This document shows, piece by piece, positions 43,389-51,912 of a stretch of DNA of 64,000 nucleotides (position 1 is the stretch's first letter; each line of letters opens with the position of its first letter). The DNA is from Bacteroides acidifaciens. Lineage in GTDB: Bacteria > Bacteroidota > Bacteroidia > Bacteroidales > Bacteroidaceae. The stretch lies in assembly GCF_903181435.1 (NCBI RefSeq), contig NZ_CAEUHO010000005.1, positions 62,001 to 126,000 on the forward strand, read 5' to 3'. Made by a program: the position numbers and the translations under genes. Below the pieces are notes generated by a model. That model saw only the letters and a program-made list of their open reading frames with translations, did no database searches and was not told where the DNA came from.

Positions 43389-46300
43389 TTATTCTTCCGT
43401 AGCCGGTACTACGACTTTCTTGTTCTTCATCATGTTGTATGCAATCGGAGATGCAATGAACAGTGAAGACAATGTACCGATAACCACACCGAGAATCATT
43501 GCGAATGCGAAGCTGCGGATTGAATCACCACCAAGGATGAAGATACACAGCAATACGATTAATGTACTCAATGATGTATTAATGGTACGGGCCAGTGTAG
43601 TGTTCAGAGAGTCGTTGAACAACACGCGCTTGTCACGTTTCGGGTACAAGCCGAAGAACTCGCGCACACGGTCGAAGATGACCACCTTGTCATTAATAGA
43701 GTAACCGATAGCCGTCAGGATAGCACCGATGAATGTCTGGTCGATTTCCAGAGAGAACGGCAGGATACCCCAGAACAGTGAGTAGGCACCGATAATCATA
43801 ATGGTGTCACTTGTCAAGGCTACGATAGAACCCACACTGTAAGCAATGTTGCGGAAGCGGATTAAGATGTATAGGCCGATTGCAATCAATGCCAATACTA
43901 CAGAGTAGATAGCGCCTGTCTTTATATCGTCTGCGATACTCGGACCTACTTTCTGTGAACTTACGATACTACCACCTGTGTGGTTGTCGCGGTCAATGAA
44001 AGTTTCTAATGTAATGTTCTGAGTCAGTACCGGTTTCAATGTCTCGTACAGATATGCTTCGATTTCCGAGTCCACATTGTTACCTGCATCTTCGATGCGG
44101 TAGTTTGTGCTGATACGTACTGTTTTCTTGTCTGTACCGATAGCGATTACACTGACGTTAGCATCACCGAACTTGCTGGAAATCAGTTCGCGTACTTGTT
44201 CCGGTTCAACCGGGTTTTCGAACTGTACCTTGAAGTTACGTCCACCGGTGAAGTCGATGCTCTGGCTCAAGCCGCGGATAGCAAACGAACCGATGCAAAC
44301 GATGATAATTGCGCTGACGATAATCATGGATTTCTTGTTGGTTCCCATGAAGTCGAAATGCGTATTGGCCATCAGGTTCTTTGAAATCTTGGTCGTAAAT
44401 GTCAGGTTCAACCACTTGTCTTTGTTCATGAAGTGTTCGTAAACCAGACGAGTCATGAATACGGCAGTAAAGAAGGATACGAGGATACCAATAATCAATG
44501 TTGTAGCAAAACCACGAATCGGACCAGTACCGAAGTTGAACAGGATGATACCTGTGATGATAGATGTCAAGTTAGAGTCGAAGATAGCCGAGAATGCGTT
44601 GGAATAACCGTCAGCAAGTGCTTTCTTCACTCCCTTGCCTGCACGAAGCTCTTCTTTTGTACGTTCATAGATAAGTACGTTCGCATCCACTGCCATACCC
44701 AGTGACAATACCATACCGGCAATACCTGACATTGTCAGTGCGGCTTGGAAGGATGAAAGGATACCCAGTGTGAAGAAGAAGTTGAGGACTAATGCGCAGT
44801 TGGCAACCATACCTGGGATGAAACCGTACATGGAGCACATGTAAACCATCAACAGTATCAGAGCCACAACGAATGAGAAGACACCTGCGTTGATTGATTC
44901 CTGACCCAGTGACGGACCAACGATATCTTCCTGTACGATGTGTGCCGGAGCCGGCATCTTACCTGATTTCAATACGTTTGCCAAGTCCTTTGCCTGTTCA
45001 GGTGTGAAGTGACCTGTAATCTGTGAACGTCCGCCTGTGATTTCAGAATTTACGTTCGGTGCAGAATATACATAGTTGTCAAGAACGATAGCGATGGAAC
45101 GGCCGATGTTCTGTTTGGTCAACTGAGCCCAACGGCGTGCACCGTCAGAGTTCATTGCCATGCTTACAGCCGGTTTGCTGTATTGGTCGAATTCGTCTTT
45201 AGCATCTGTCACTACGTCACCTTCCAACGGAGCTTTGCCGTTACGTTCGGTAGATTTGATAGCGTACAATTCGAAAGTCTGTCCTTTCTTGTCAAATTCA
45301 GAAGGAGAAACACCCCACTTCAAGCGAAGGTCTTTCGGAAGTTCTGCTTTGATTTCCGGCATAGCCAGGTACTTGTTGATGTCGGCAGTGTCTTTGTAGT
45401 TGGCATAACCGATAACAGGACCCTGTCCGCTGGAATTCAACTGAAGCATTGACAACAGAGGATATTGCTTTTTGATTTCTTCCATGTTGACGGCTGCTTT
45501 GTCTTCAGCGGCTGCCTCACCTTTCAAGGCGGCTGCAAGGCTGTCGGCAGCGCTTACAGCTTTTTCTTCAACCGGAGTAGCTTCGGTGAGGACTGCGGCT
45601 TCGATTGTATCTCCGTCAGCAGTTGTCTCTTCAGCCAATATCGTACGCAATTTTGCGTCTGCAGATTGCATGGCAGGAAGAATTTCTTTAGCTGTATAGG
45701 TTTCCCAGAATTCGAGGTTGGCAGAACCTTGGAGAAGTTTTCTCACACGTTCCGGCTCTTTAATACCCGGAAGTTCCACCATGATACGTCCCATTTTGTC
45801 TTCCAGGCTCTGGATGTTCGGCTGAACAACACCGAAACGGTCGATACGGGTACGCAGTACGTTGTATGAGTTTTCAACTGCGGCTTTTACTTCTGCTCTC
45901 AGCACTTTTTCAACTTCAGCATCTGTTGATTTCTGGTTTACTTTGTCTTTCAACTGTTGTGTTGCGAAGAGTTCGGAAAGTTTTGCGTCCGGAGCAATTT
46001 TGTGGTATTCTCTGACAAACAGGGTGATGATGTCATCCTGGCTGTTGACAGCTTGCTTTGCAGCTTCTGCCAGTGCCTTGTTGAAAGCTTCATCCGGCTT
46101 GTTGTCTGCCAATGCTTTGATAACATCAGGTACGGAAACTTCAAGGATAACGTTCATACCACCTTTCAGGTCCAAACCTAAACTAATCTCCATTTCACGA
46201 CAATCTTTCAGCGTCCAGTTACCCAGCCATACTTTCTCGTTGGAGAGAGAGTCGAGGTAGTCCTGTTCCACTTTCGGGTCGCCGTTCGCAATCTCTTTCG

Positions 46301-46403
46301 CCTTGTTGGTATAATGGCGTGTTACGAAGGAGAAGGAGAGGTAGAACACGCATACCAGCGTGAGTAATACCGCAAAAACCTTTACAAATCCTTTGTTTTG
46401 CAT
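43389..46403 (-). CDS. secDF: Fused SecD-SecF protein translocase subunit
   Basis: This 1004-residue inner-membrane protein uses the proton gradient to pull secreted proteins through SecYEG. One N-terminal membrane helix (about 8-28) leads into the SecD periplasmic part (GLDLKGGMNVILEV near 75, and the P1 head domain about 170-500). The SecD membrane domain follows (about 505-650, VALILLMVYMCSMYGF and GMVLSLGMAVDANVLIYER). After the junction the SecF half begins near 680 and carries IDFTGGRNF (about 710) and a second RND-type membrane region to the end. The fusion of SecD and SecF is normal in this phylum. The SecD periplasmic domain contains an Ala/Glu-rich insert (about 270-310). A -7 box lies about 90 bp upstream. 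Confidence 0.96.
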   Translation of the reverse strand: MQNKGFVKVFAVLLTLVCVFYLSFSFVTRHYTNKAKEIANGDPKVEQDYLDSLSNEKVWLGNWTLKDCREMEISLGLDLKGGMNVILEVSVPDVIKALADNKPDEAFNKALAEAAKQAVNSQDDIITLFVREYHKIAPDAKLSELFATQQLKDKVNQKSTDAEVEKVLRAEVKAAVENSYNVLRTRIDRFGVVQPNIQSLEDKMGRIMVELPGIKEPERVRKLLQGSANLEFWETYTAKEILPAMQSADAKLRTILAEETTADGDTIEAAVLTEATPVEEKAVSAADSLAAALKGEAAAEDKAAVNMEEIKKQYPLLSMLQLNSSGQGPVIGYANYKDTADINKYLAMPEIKAELPKDLRLKWGVSPSEFDKKGQTFELYAIKSTERNGKAPLEGDVVTDAKDEFDQYSKPAVSMAMNSDGARRWAQLTKQNIGRSIAIVLDNYVYSAPNVNSEITGGRSQITGHFTPEQAKDLANVLKSGKMPAPAHIVQEDIVGPSLGQESINAGVFSFVVALILLMVYMCSMYGFIPGMVANCALVLNFFFTLGILSSFQAALTMSGIAGMVLSLGMAVDANVLIYERTKEELRAGKGVKKALADGYSNAFSAIFDSNLTSIITGIILFNFGTGPIRGFATTLIIGILVSFFTAVFMTRLVYEHFMNKDKWLNLTFTTKISKNLMANTHFDFMGTNKKSMIIVSAIIIVCIGSFAIRGLSQSIDFTGGRNFKVQFENPVEPEQVRELISSKFGDANVSVIAIGTDKKTVRISTNYRIEDAGNNVDSEIEAYLYETLKPVLTQNITLETFIDRDNHTGGSIVSSQKVGPSIADDIKTGAIYSVVLALIAIGLYILIRFRNIAYSVGSIVALTSDTIMIIGAYSLFWGILPFSLEIDQTFIGAILTAIGYSINDKVVIFDRVREFFGLYPKRDKRVLFNDSLNTTLARTINTSLSTLIVLLCIFILGGDSIRSFAFAMILGVVIGTLSSLFIASPIAYNMMKNKKVVVPATEE

Positions 46404-46493
46404 TTTACTTTTAATTTATGATGATTACTTTTTTAATTTAATTTTCGGTTAAATTCTGTCGTACACAAGTGCTTTTTGCCGCATACAAGGCTG

Positions 46494-46501
46494 CAAATAT
46501 A
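46494..46501 (-). promoter_or_regulatory. Putative -7 box for secDF
   Basis: Read on the - strand this is TATATTTG, a perfect TAnnTTTG match about 90 bp before the secDF start. No clear -33 TTTG is seen at 19-21 bp. Confidence 0.45.
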
Positions 46502-46527
46502 GTTTTTTTTTCACATTTATATGTAAG

Positions 46528-46558
46528 AAGCCCTCAAATATTTGATGTTTAAGGGCTT
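46528..46558 (-). terminator. Hairpin after the M3 peptidase gene
   Basis: AAGCCCT and AGGGCTT pair, extended by AAA/TTT with one mismatch. On the - strand it lies 10 bp beyond the peptidase stop, but the trailing sequence there is CTTAC rather than a clean T run. The T run is on the + strand side. Confidence 0.45.
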
Positions 46559-46568
46559 TTTTGCAGAA

Positions 46569-48656
46569 TTATTTCATTCCTCTGTTTTTCAGTAGCGGTT
46601 CCAGGCTCGGCTCTGCTCCGCGGAAATTCTTGTAAAGCACCATCGGGTCTTCGCTGTCCCCTTTCTCCAATACGTTGTAGCGGAATAGGTCGGCAGTGTT
46701 CTTATCAAAGATTCCGTGTTCTTTAAAGGCTTCGAAAGCGTCATTGTCCAATACATTCGCCCACAGGTAGCTATAGTATCCGGCAGCGTATCCGCCGATG
46801 ATGTGGTTGAAGTAAGTGACACGGTAGCGGGGGGCTATTTCGGGGATAAGACCGAGCTTGTCCATGGCTTCTTTTTCGAAAGAAAGAATGTCCATATTCT
46901 TTACATCTGTCACGGTGTGCAGGTTCATGTCGAGGATGGCGGCAGCCAGTAGTTCAGTAGTCATGAAACCTTGGTTGAAGGTCTTTTGTTCCAGTATTTT
47001 TTTGATGATTTCATCGGGGATTACTTCTCCTGTCTGATAATGTTTGGCATACATTTTCAGCACTTCCGGTTCGGTAGCCCAGTGCTCGTTGATTTGGGAA
47101 GGAAGCTCTACAAAATCGCGCACTACGTTTGTGCCGGACGTTCCCTTATATTCGCATTTGGTCAGCAGTCCGTGCAGACCATGGCCGAATTCGTGGAACA
47201 ATGTCTCTACTTCGTCCATTGTCAGCAGGGAAGGAGTGTCGCCTACCGGCTTGGTGAAGCTGCAGACGTTGCATACTAGCGGACGGGTTGTTCCTTGTTG
47301 TTCGCGGTAGTTGCTCATCCATGCGCCACCGCTTTTGCCGGCACGTGGGAAGTAGTCTACATAGAAGATTCCGAGTTGTGAACCGTCTGCGTCTTTTACT
47401 TCAAAGACTTCTACGTCAGGATGATAGGTCGGGATGTTTTCGAGCTTGCTCAGGGTGATGCCGTATAGTTTGTTGGCTACGGCAAATGCGCCTTCGCGTA
47501 CGTTCTCCAGTTTGAAGTAGGGTTTTGTATCTTCTTCAGACAGGTTGTATTTCTCTTTCCGCAGTTTCTCGGTATAATACCACCAGTCCCATGCTTCCAG
47601 CTTTTCGCCTTTGCCTTCTTTGTCCATCAGTGTTTGAAGTTCCGCAACTTCCGTTTTCGCTTTCGGCAGTGCATAGCTCCAGAGGTTGTTCAGTAGTTCC
47701 ATTACGTTGGTGGCGTTCTTCGCCATTGTTTCGTCCAGGACGAAGTTGGCGTAGCAGTCGAAACCTAATAAATTCGCCTTTTCCAGACGGAGAGAAACGA
47801 TTTTGCGGATATTCTCTTTATTGTCGTTTTCATTATTGTTGTTTCCCCGGTTGATGTAGGCTTTGTACATTTGTTCGCGGAGCGGACGGTTTTCGGAATA
47901 TTGCAGGAAAGGCAGACGACTGGCATTGTGCAGGGTAAACAGCCATTTGCCCGGCTGTCCGGCTGCTTTTGCTTCTTCGGCTGCGCTTTGGCGGAACCAT
48001 TCGGGCAGTCCGGTCAAATCTTCTTCTTTATCAACGAAAAGTTGGAAAGCGTTATTCTCGTTCAATATATTGTTGCTGAAAGTGATGCCGAGTGTGGAAA
48101 GTTCCTTGTTGATTTCACGGAGGCGTGCTTGTTTCTCTGCGCTGAGGTTGGCTCCCGAACGGACAAATCTCTTGTAGGTTTTATCCAACAAACGCGCCTG
48201 TTCTGTTGTCAGGTTCAATGAGTCTTTCTGCAAGTACACGTCGTTCACACGCTTGAAAAGTTTCTCGTTCAGGGAGATATTATCCTCATGTTCCGAAAGA
48301 ACCGGAGCCATTTTCATGGAAAGTTCGGTGAGGGCGTCGGTGGTCTCCGCATCTGTCATATTGAAGAAGATAGCGCTTACGCGGTCGAGGATAGGCGCGC
48401 TGTTATCCAGGGCTGCAATTGTATTCTCGAAAGTCGGGACTTCCGGGCTTTCGATGATAGCTTCTATATTTTGGTTCTGCTCTTCGATACCTTTCAAGAA
48501 GGCAGGTTCGTAGTGTTCCAGCTTAATCTTGTCGAAAGACGGGACACCATACTGGGTTTGAAACTCTGTAAAGAAAGGATTGCTTTCTGTTTTCGTAGCA
48601 CAGGAGTACATCATACAACTTACTGCTAAAATGGTTAGTGTTTTTTTAATCATCAT
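46569..48656 (-). CDS. dcp: M3 family metallopeptidase (dipeptidyl carboxypeptidase-like lipoprotein)
   Basis: This 695-residue zinc peptidase has a lipoprotein signal (MMYSC, Cys19, or Cys18 if the second ATG is used). The zinc motif is HEFGHGLH, with His488, Glu489 and His492; the third ligand is expected about 25 residues downstream in the ELPSQINEHW region. M3 enzymes of the Dcp/oligopeptidase A type degrade peptides. The lipid anchor suggests that this one works in the periplasm or at the membrane, releasing dipeptides from C-termini. Its start lies 28 bp after the stop of the phosphodiesterase-like gene, so it may be the last gene of an operon with that gene and the rhomboids. Oligopeptidase A activity is an alternative. 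Confidence 0.88.
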   Translation of the reverse strand: MMIKKTLTILAVSCMMYSCATKTESNPFFTEFQTQYGVPSFDKIKLEHYEPAFLKGIEEQNQNIEAIIESPEVPTFENTIAALDNSAPILDRVSAIFFNMTDAETTDALTELSMKMAPVLSEHEDNISLNEKLFKRVNDVYLQKDSLNLTTEQARLLDKTYKRFVRSGANLSAEKQARLREINKELSTLGITFSNNILNENNAFQLFVDKEEDLTGLPEWFRQSAAEEAKAAGQPGKWLFTLHNASRLPFLQYSENRPLREQMYKAYINRGNNNNENDNKENIRKIVSLRLEKANLLGFDCYANFVLDETMAKNATNVMELLNNLWSYALPKAKTEVAELQTLMDKEGKGEKLEAWDWWYYTEKLRKEKYNLSEEDTKPYFKLENVREGAFAVANKLYGITLSKLENIPTYHPDVEVFEVKDADGSQLGIFYVDYFPRAGKSGGAWMSNYREQQGTTRPLVCNVCSFTKPVGDTPSLLTMDEVETLFHEFGHGLHGLLTKCEYKGTSGTNVVRDFVELPSQINEHWATEPEVLKMYAKHYQTGEVIPDEIIKKILEQKTFNQGFMTTELLAAAILDMNLHTVTDVKNMDILSFEKEAMDKLGLIPEIAPRYRVTYFNHIIGGYAAGYYSYLWANVLDNDAFEAFKEHGIFDKNTADLFRYNVLEKGDSEDPMVLYKNFRGAEPSLEPLLKNRGMK

Positions 48657-48684
48657 ATGTGTTTTATATTAGAGTTTACAGTTC

Positions 48685-49770
48685 TTATCGCTTGCTGATA
48701 TAGCACCAGATAGGATAGTGGTCGGAAGCTTTGATTGACCGGTCTACGGTGCAATTATAAGCTTTCAGGTTGGGGCTTATCAGGATATTGTCGATTCGGA
48801 AATAGAACTTGTTCTGATTATAGGAAATCCCCAGCCCCTTGCCGGAGTGGGTAAATGCGTCGTCCAGCTTTTGGGTCAGGATACGGTGTGTGTACGAGAT
48901 GGAACCGTCGTTGAAGTCACCGCACGCAATAATGGTCGGATATTTGCTTTCCGCTACATATTTGGCTACGGAGTCCGCTTGTGACGCACGGATAGCCGAT
49001 GCTTCCGCGAGCTTCCTGACTAGTTGCCGAAGTCCGGTTTTCACCTTTCGCGCATTCGGGTCTTTTATCATGTCTTCGTAGATTCCTCTGTCTTCTTTGG
49101 TGAGCTTGTTGGATTCCAAGTGGTTGTTTATCAATGTAATCGTATCGTTGTTTACATTCAGTACGTATCTCATGGAACCGTTATAACTGCTTTCGTACCT
49201 GATGGGACGTGCGGATAGTATGGGGAATTTGGAGAAACAGGCTAGCTGTACCTCTCCTCTTCCTTGCTGGCGGATAGACTGGTAAGGATAGGCTTTCAGC
49301 GCTTTTTTCACGTCCTGCTCCGTTAGAAATTTCTTGTTGGTGGCTGTATTATATTCCTGCAGGCAGATAATGTCGGCTTTGCTATTTGCCAGATACGCCA
49401 GGATAGGGTTTTTTCCGTCTTTCTTTTCCAGATGATTAAAACTCATTACGTTGTAGGATAGAAGTTTAATGCTTCCTTCAGGGATTGTTTTCGTGGTGGA
49501 ATTGAAAGGGATATACGTCCGAATTTGCGGAATACAAATCAGAAAACCGATGATTGGCAATAATGCGTAGCGGTAATTGATAAATGCCCAAAAAATAAGG
49601 AACAGGAAGTTGACTGCCAGAAATATCGGGAACGCAAGTCCGAGACTGGAAGCAAACGGGTTTGCTCTGGGACTGAGATAAGGGCTATACGCACTTAATA
49701 TCAACGTTCCCACAAAGAAAGCGTTGATAGCCAGTATCAGAAATGCGACAATTTTGCCAATATGTTCCAT
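48685..49770 (-). CDS. Membrane-anchored endonuclease/exonuclease/phosphatase-fold protein
   Basis: This 361-residue protein has three hydrophobic segments at the N-terminus (about 7-27, 40-65 and 70-90), followed by a soluble EEP domain. The domain marks are KLLSYNVMSFNH (about 103), ICLQEYNT (about 135, metal-binding Glu), CGDFNDGS (about 285) and the C-terminal SDHYPIW with the Asp-His pair. Members cleave phosphodiester bonds in nucleic acids, lipids or inositol phosphates. The substrate cannot be told from sequence, and the membrane anchor argues for a periplasmic or lipid-linked role. It starts 4 bp after the rhomboid gene upstream, so the genes are probably translationally linked. Confidence 0.85.
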   Translation of the reverse strand: MEHIGKIVAFLILAINAFFVGTLILSAYSPYLSPRANPFASSLGLAFPIFLAVNFLFLIFWAFINYRYALLPIIGFLICIPQIRTYIPFNSTTKTIPEGSIKLLSYNVMSFNHLEKKDGKNPILAYLANSKADIICLQEYNTATNKKFLTEQDVKKALKAYPYQSIRQQGRGEVQLACFSKFPILSARPIRYESSYNGSMRYVLNVNNDTITLINNHLESNKLTKEDRGIYEDMIKDPNARKVKTGLRQLVRKLAEASAIRASQADSVAKYVAESKYPTIIACGDFNDGSISYTHRILTQKLDDAFTHSGKGLGISYNQNKFYFRIDNILISPNLKAYNCTVDRSIKASDHYPIWCYISKR

Positions 49771-49774
49771 TCTT

Positions 49775-50680
49775 TTATCTTTTGCTTGCGTCGAACAAGC
49801 TTTTCTTTTCTTCTGTAGTCAGACTGTCGTAACCGGACTTTTTCAGTTTTTCCAGAATGCGGTCTACTTCGTCGGACTGTGCTTTCTTGCGGGCATTGTA
49901 ATCGTAATCCTTCTCACGACCGGTAGCACTGTTGCCGTAGTGCACTTTCATTTTGGGTTTACGTTTCCATGTTTTCTTTTGGAACAGTGAAATGAAACCA
50001 TCCAGAATCCGGTTAATCCAGGAAGTTAAGTCAGCGCCTTTGCTCAGGCTGGCGGCAAACCAAAGTCCGGCAAGCGCACCGCCTAAATGGGCGATATGTC
50101 CGCCTGCGTTGCTTGACGTGATGGATAGCACATCAATGCCGATAACGACTAACGCCAAGTATTTGAGTCGGATAGCGCCGAACAGGAAGAGTTGTACTCG
50201 GTAGTTTGGTTCACGGTATGCCGTGGCAGCTACGATAGCCAGTACAGATGCCGATGCACCTACTAATGTGGAGCCTGCCACCTGTGAGCTGAATAAAGGA
50301 AATACATTGTAGGCGACCATATACAATAAACCGCCGCAGATACCGCCCAATACATACAAACCTCTCAGATGTTTTGCCGAGAAGAAGTAGAGAAACAGGC
50401 TTCCGAACCAGTACAGCCATAGCATATTGAACAGGATATGCAGGATGCCCGCATGCATGAACATATAGGTGAACAGTGACCACGGCTGATGGATAAAGCC
50501 GATAAACGATGCCGGCAGGGCAAAAATACCGAATATATCAGGGATATTGAAATTGAATAGTTGCAGGAAAACATTAACCAGCGTGCCGATAATAAAAATA
50601 CCGACGTTGATATAAATCAGTTGGATAAAAATGTTTCCTCTTCTGAACGTTTCTTTTAAATCAGCTATAATATGTCCCAT
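49775..50680 (-). CDS. Rhomboid-family intramembrane serine protease (second of a pair)
   Basis: This 301-residue protein has about six membrane helices. The catalytic serine is Ser143 in VGASAS (the usual GxSG has Ala in place of the last Gly), and the catalytic histidine is in GHIAHLGG about 60 residues later. HILFNMLWLYWFG near 82 corresponds to the conserved HxxxN segment. A basic cytoplasmic tail of about 90 residues (KKTWKRKPKMK, then a helix rich in Lys and Glu) follows the last helix. Its start overlaps the end of the preceding rhomboid gene by 20 bp. Substrates of these proteases in Bacteroides are unknown. Confidence 0.9.
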   Translation of the reverse strand: MGHIIADLKETFRRGNIFIQLIYINVGIFIIGTLVNVFLQLFNFNIPDIFGIFALPASFIGFIHQPWSLFTYMFMHAGILHILFNMLWLYWFGSLFLYFFSAKHLRGLYVLGGICGGLLYMVAYNVFPLFSSQVAGSTLVGASASVLAIVAATAYREPNYRVQLFLFGAIRLKYLALVVIGIDVLSITSSNAGGHIAHLGGALAGLWFAASLSKGADLTSWINRILDGFISLFQKKTWKRKPKMKVHYGNSATGREKDYDYNARKKAQSDEVDRILEKLKKSGYDSLTTEEKKSLFDASKR

Positions 50681-51338
50681 TGTTATTGCTTTTTTTTCTC
50701 CAATATAAAATCAGAATCAGTCCGAACAACATTCCCCCCAGATGGGCGAAGTGAGCGACCTTATCTCCGGCACTATTGGCTAGTCCCGCCCATAATTCGA
50801 TTGCGGCATATCCGATAACAAAGAATTTCGCTTTGATAGGGAAGGGCAACGGGAAGATGAACAAGCGGTTGTCGGGAAACAACATACCGAATGCCAGCAA
50901 TATTGCGTAAACAGAACCCGAAGCACCTCTGGTAGTCACCATATTCAGAAATTCTTCCATGGGGATGATTTCCGTACCTATGTTTACTTGTGCGTAATGG
51001 CTCAGTTCTGTCACATACTGGATATACTGCACCCCTTCCTGAATAAGTCCTGCACCGATACCGCAAAGGATATAGTAAAATAGGAAACGTTTCGGTCCCC
51101 AAGTTTGTTCGAGAATCGGACCGAACATGAAAACGGCGAACATATTGAAGAAAATGTGGCTGAATCCGCCGTGCATGAACATATAAGTGATAAGTTGTGC
51201 CGGATTGAAATCGCTTGCAAGGAAAAAATGCAATCCCAGATAATTCGTTAAGTCTATACCGTATCGTTGGGCGACGAGTGTACCGAAAAACACCAGTACA
51301 TTGATAATTATCAGGTTTTTAGTTACAGTTGGCATCAT
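50661..51338 (-). CDS. Rhomboid-family intramembrane serine protease (first of a pair)
   Basis: The ATG at 51338 gives 225 residues (MMPTVTKNLIIINVLVFFG); a TTG eleven codons earlier is less likely. Six membrane helices are predicted. The catalytic serine is Ser140 in RGASGSVY and the histidine lies in HFAHLGGMLFG near 190, preceded by HIFFNMFAVFMFG, the conserved HxxxN segment. This copy keeps the canonical GxSG, unlike its neighbour, and has no long tail. The gene heads a - strand operon of rhomboid, rhomboid, EEP protein and M3 peptidase, all with tiny gaps or overlaps. The shared operon hints at a role in envelope protein or peptide turnover. Confidence 0.92.
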   Translation of the reverse strand: MMPTVTKNLIIINVLVFFGTLVAQRYGIDLTNYLGLHFFLASDFNPAQLITYMFMHGGFSHIFFNMFAVFMFGPILEQTWGPKRFLFYYILCGIGAGLIQEGVQYIQYVTELSHYAQVNIGTEIIPMEEFLNMVTTRGASGSVYAILLAFGMLFPDNRLFIFPLPFPIKAKFFVIGYAAIELWAGLANSAGDKVAHFAHLGGMLFGLILILYWRKKSNNNGTYYS

Positions 51339-51459
51339 TTTAAATTCTGAATATTTAGATAATAGTCGCAAAAGTACGAATAAATTCTGTTTTAAAGCAT
51401 GAAAAAGACTTCCTATTAGCTCTTTTTCAATAATTTGCTGTGTTTTTTTTATGTTTTTA

Positions 51460-51490
51460 TTTGATATGTTGTTTTGTTCGGCTATATTTG
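51460..51490 (+). promoter_or_regulatory. Consensus promoter of the HU gene
   Basis: TTTG (51460-51463), exactly 19 bp, then TATATTTG (51483-51490): both elements match the Bacteroidales housekeeping promoter perfectly. Transcription should start near 51497, giving a leader of about 60 bases rich in A and T. A strong promoter fits an abundant chromatin protein. Confidence 0.85.
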
Positions 51491-51556
51491 TGAAATCAAT
51501 TCCTTGAAGGATAATCTTTTGTGTAACATATATATTAATTAATCATTTTACGTATT

Positions 51557-51829
51557 ATGAATAAGTCTGAACTTATTAGCGCAATGGCTGCTGAATCTCA
51601 AATGAGCAAAGCCGATGCCAAAAAAGCACTTGATGCTTTCATCACTTCAGTTACTAATGCTATGAAAGCTGGCGAAAAAGTATCCCTCGTTGGTTTTGGT
51701 ACTTTCTCTGTAAGCGAAAGAGCTGAAAGAACTGGTATTAATCCTTCTACAAAGGCAACTATTACTATTCCAGCAAAGAAAGTAGCTAAGTTTAAAGCTG
51801 GTGCTGAATTGTCTGCAGCTGTTGAATAA
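51557..51829 (+). CDS. hup: HU-family DNA-binding protein
   Basis: This 90-residue protein has the standard size of the HU/IHF family. The dimerisation helices (MNKSELISAMAAESQMSKADAKKALDAF) are followed by VSLVGFGTFSVSERAERTG, the beta-arm with the conserved G-x-N-P (GINPSTK, about 61-67) that kinks DNA through its proline, and the closing VAKFKAGAELSAAV. It acts as a homodimer that bends DNA and compacts the nucleoid. A perfect consensus promoter and a G/C-rich terminator bracket the gene, so it is a single-gene transcript. HU rather than IHF is inferred from lack of a partner gene. Confidence 0.95.
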   Translation: MNKSELISAMAAESQMSKADAKKALDAFITSVTNAMKAGEKVSLVGFGTFSVSERAERTGINPSTKATITIPAKKVAKFKAGAELSAAVE

Positions 51830-51855
51830 GATATATAGTTGAAAGAAATTGGAAG

Positions 51856-51882
51856 AGGAGACGTGATGCGTCTCCTTTTTTT
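51856..51882 (+). terminator. Intrinsic terminator of the HU gene
   Basis: AGGAGACG (51856-51863) pairs with CGTCTCCT (51869-51876) around a 5-nt loop, followed by seven T. The site is 27 bp after the HU stop codon. Confidence 0.92.
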
Positions 51883-51883
51883 G

Positions 51884-51891
51884 TATCTTTG
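51884..51891 (+). promoter_or_regulatory. Putative -7 box for argS
   Basis: TATCTTTG matches TAnnTTTG and lies directly after the T run of the HU terminator, 21 bp before the argS ATG. The position of the -33 box falls inside the terminator hairpin and shows no TTTG. It implies a very short 5' leader. Confidence 0.5.
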
Positions 51892-51912
51892 CGCGCAAGA
51901 AACAACTTGATT

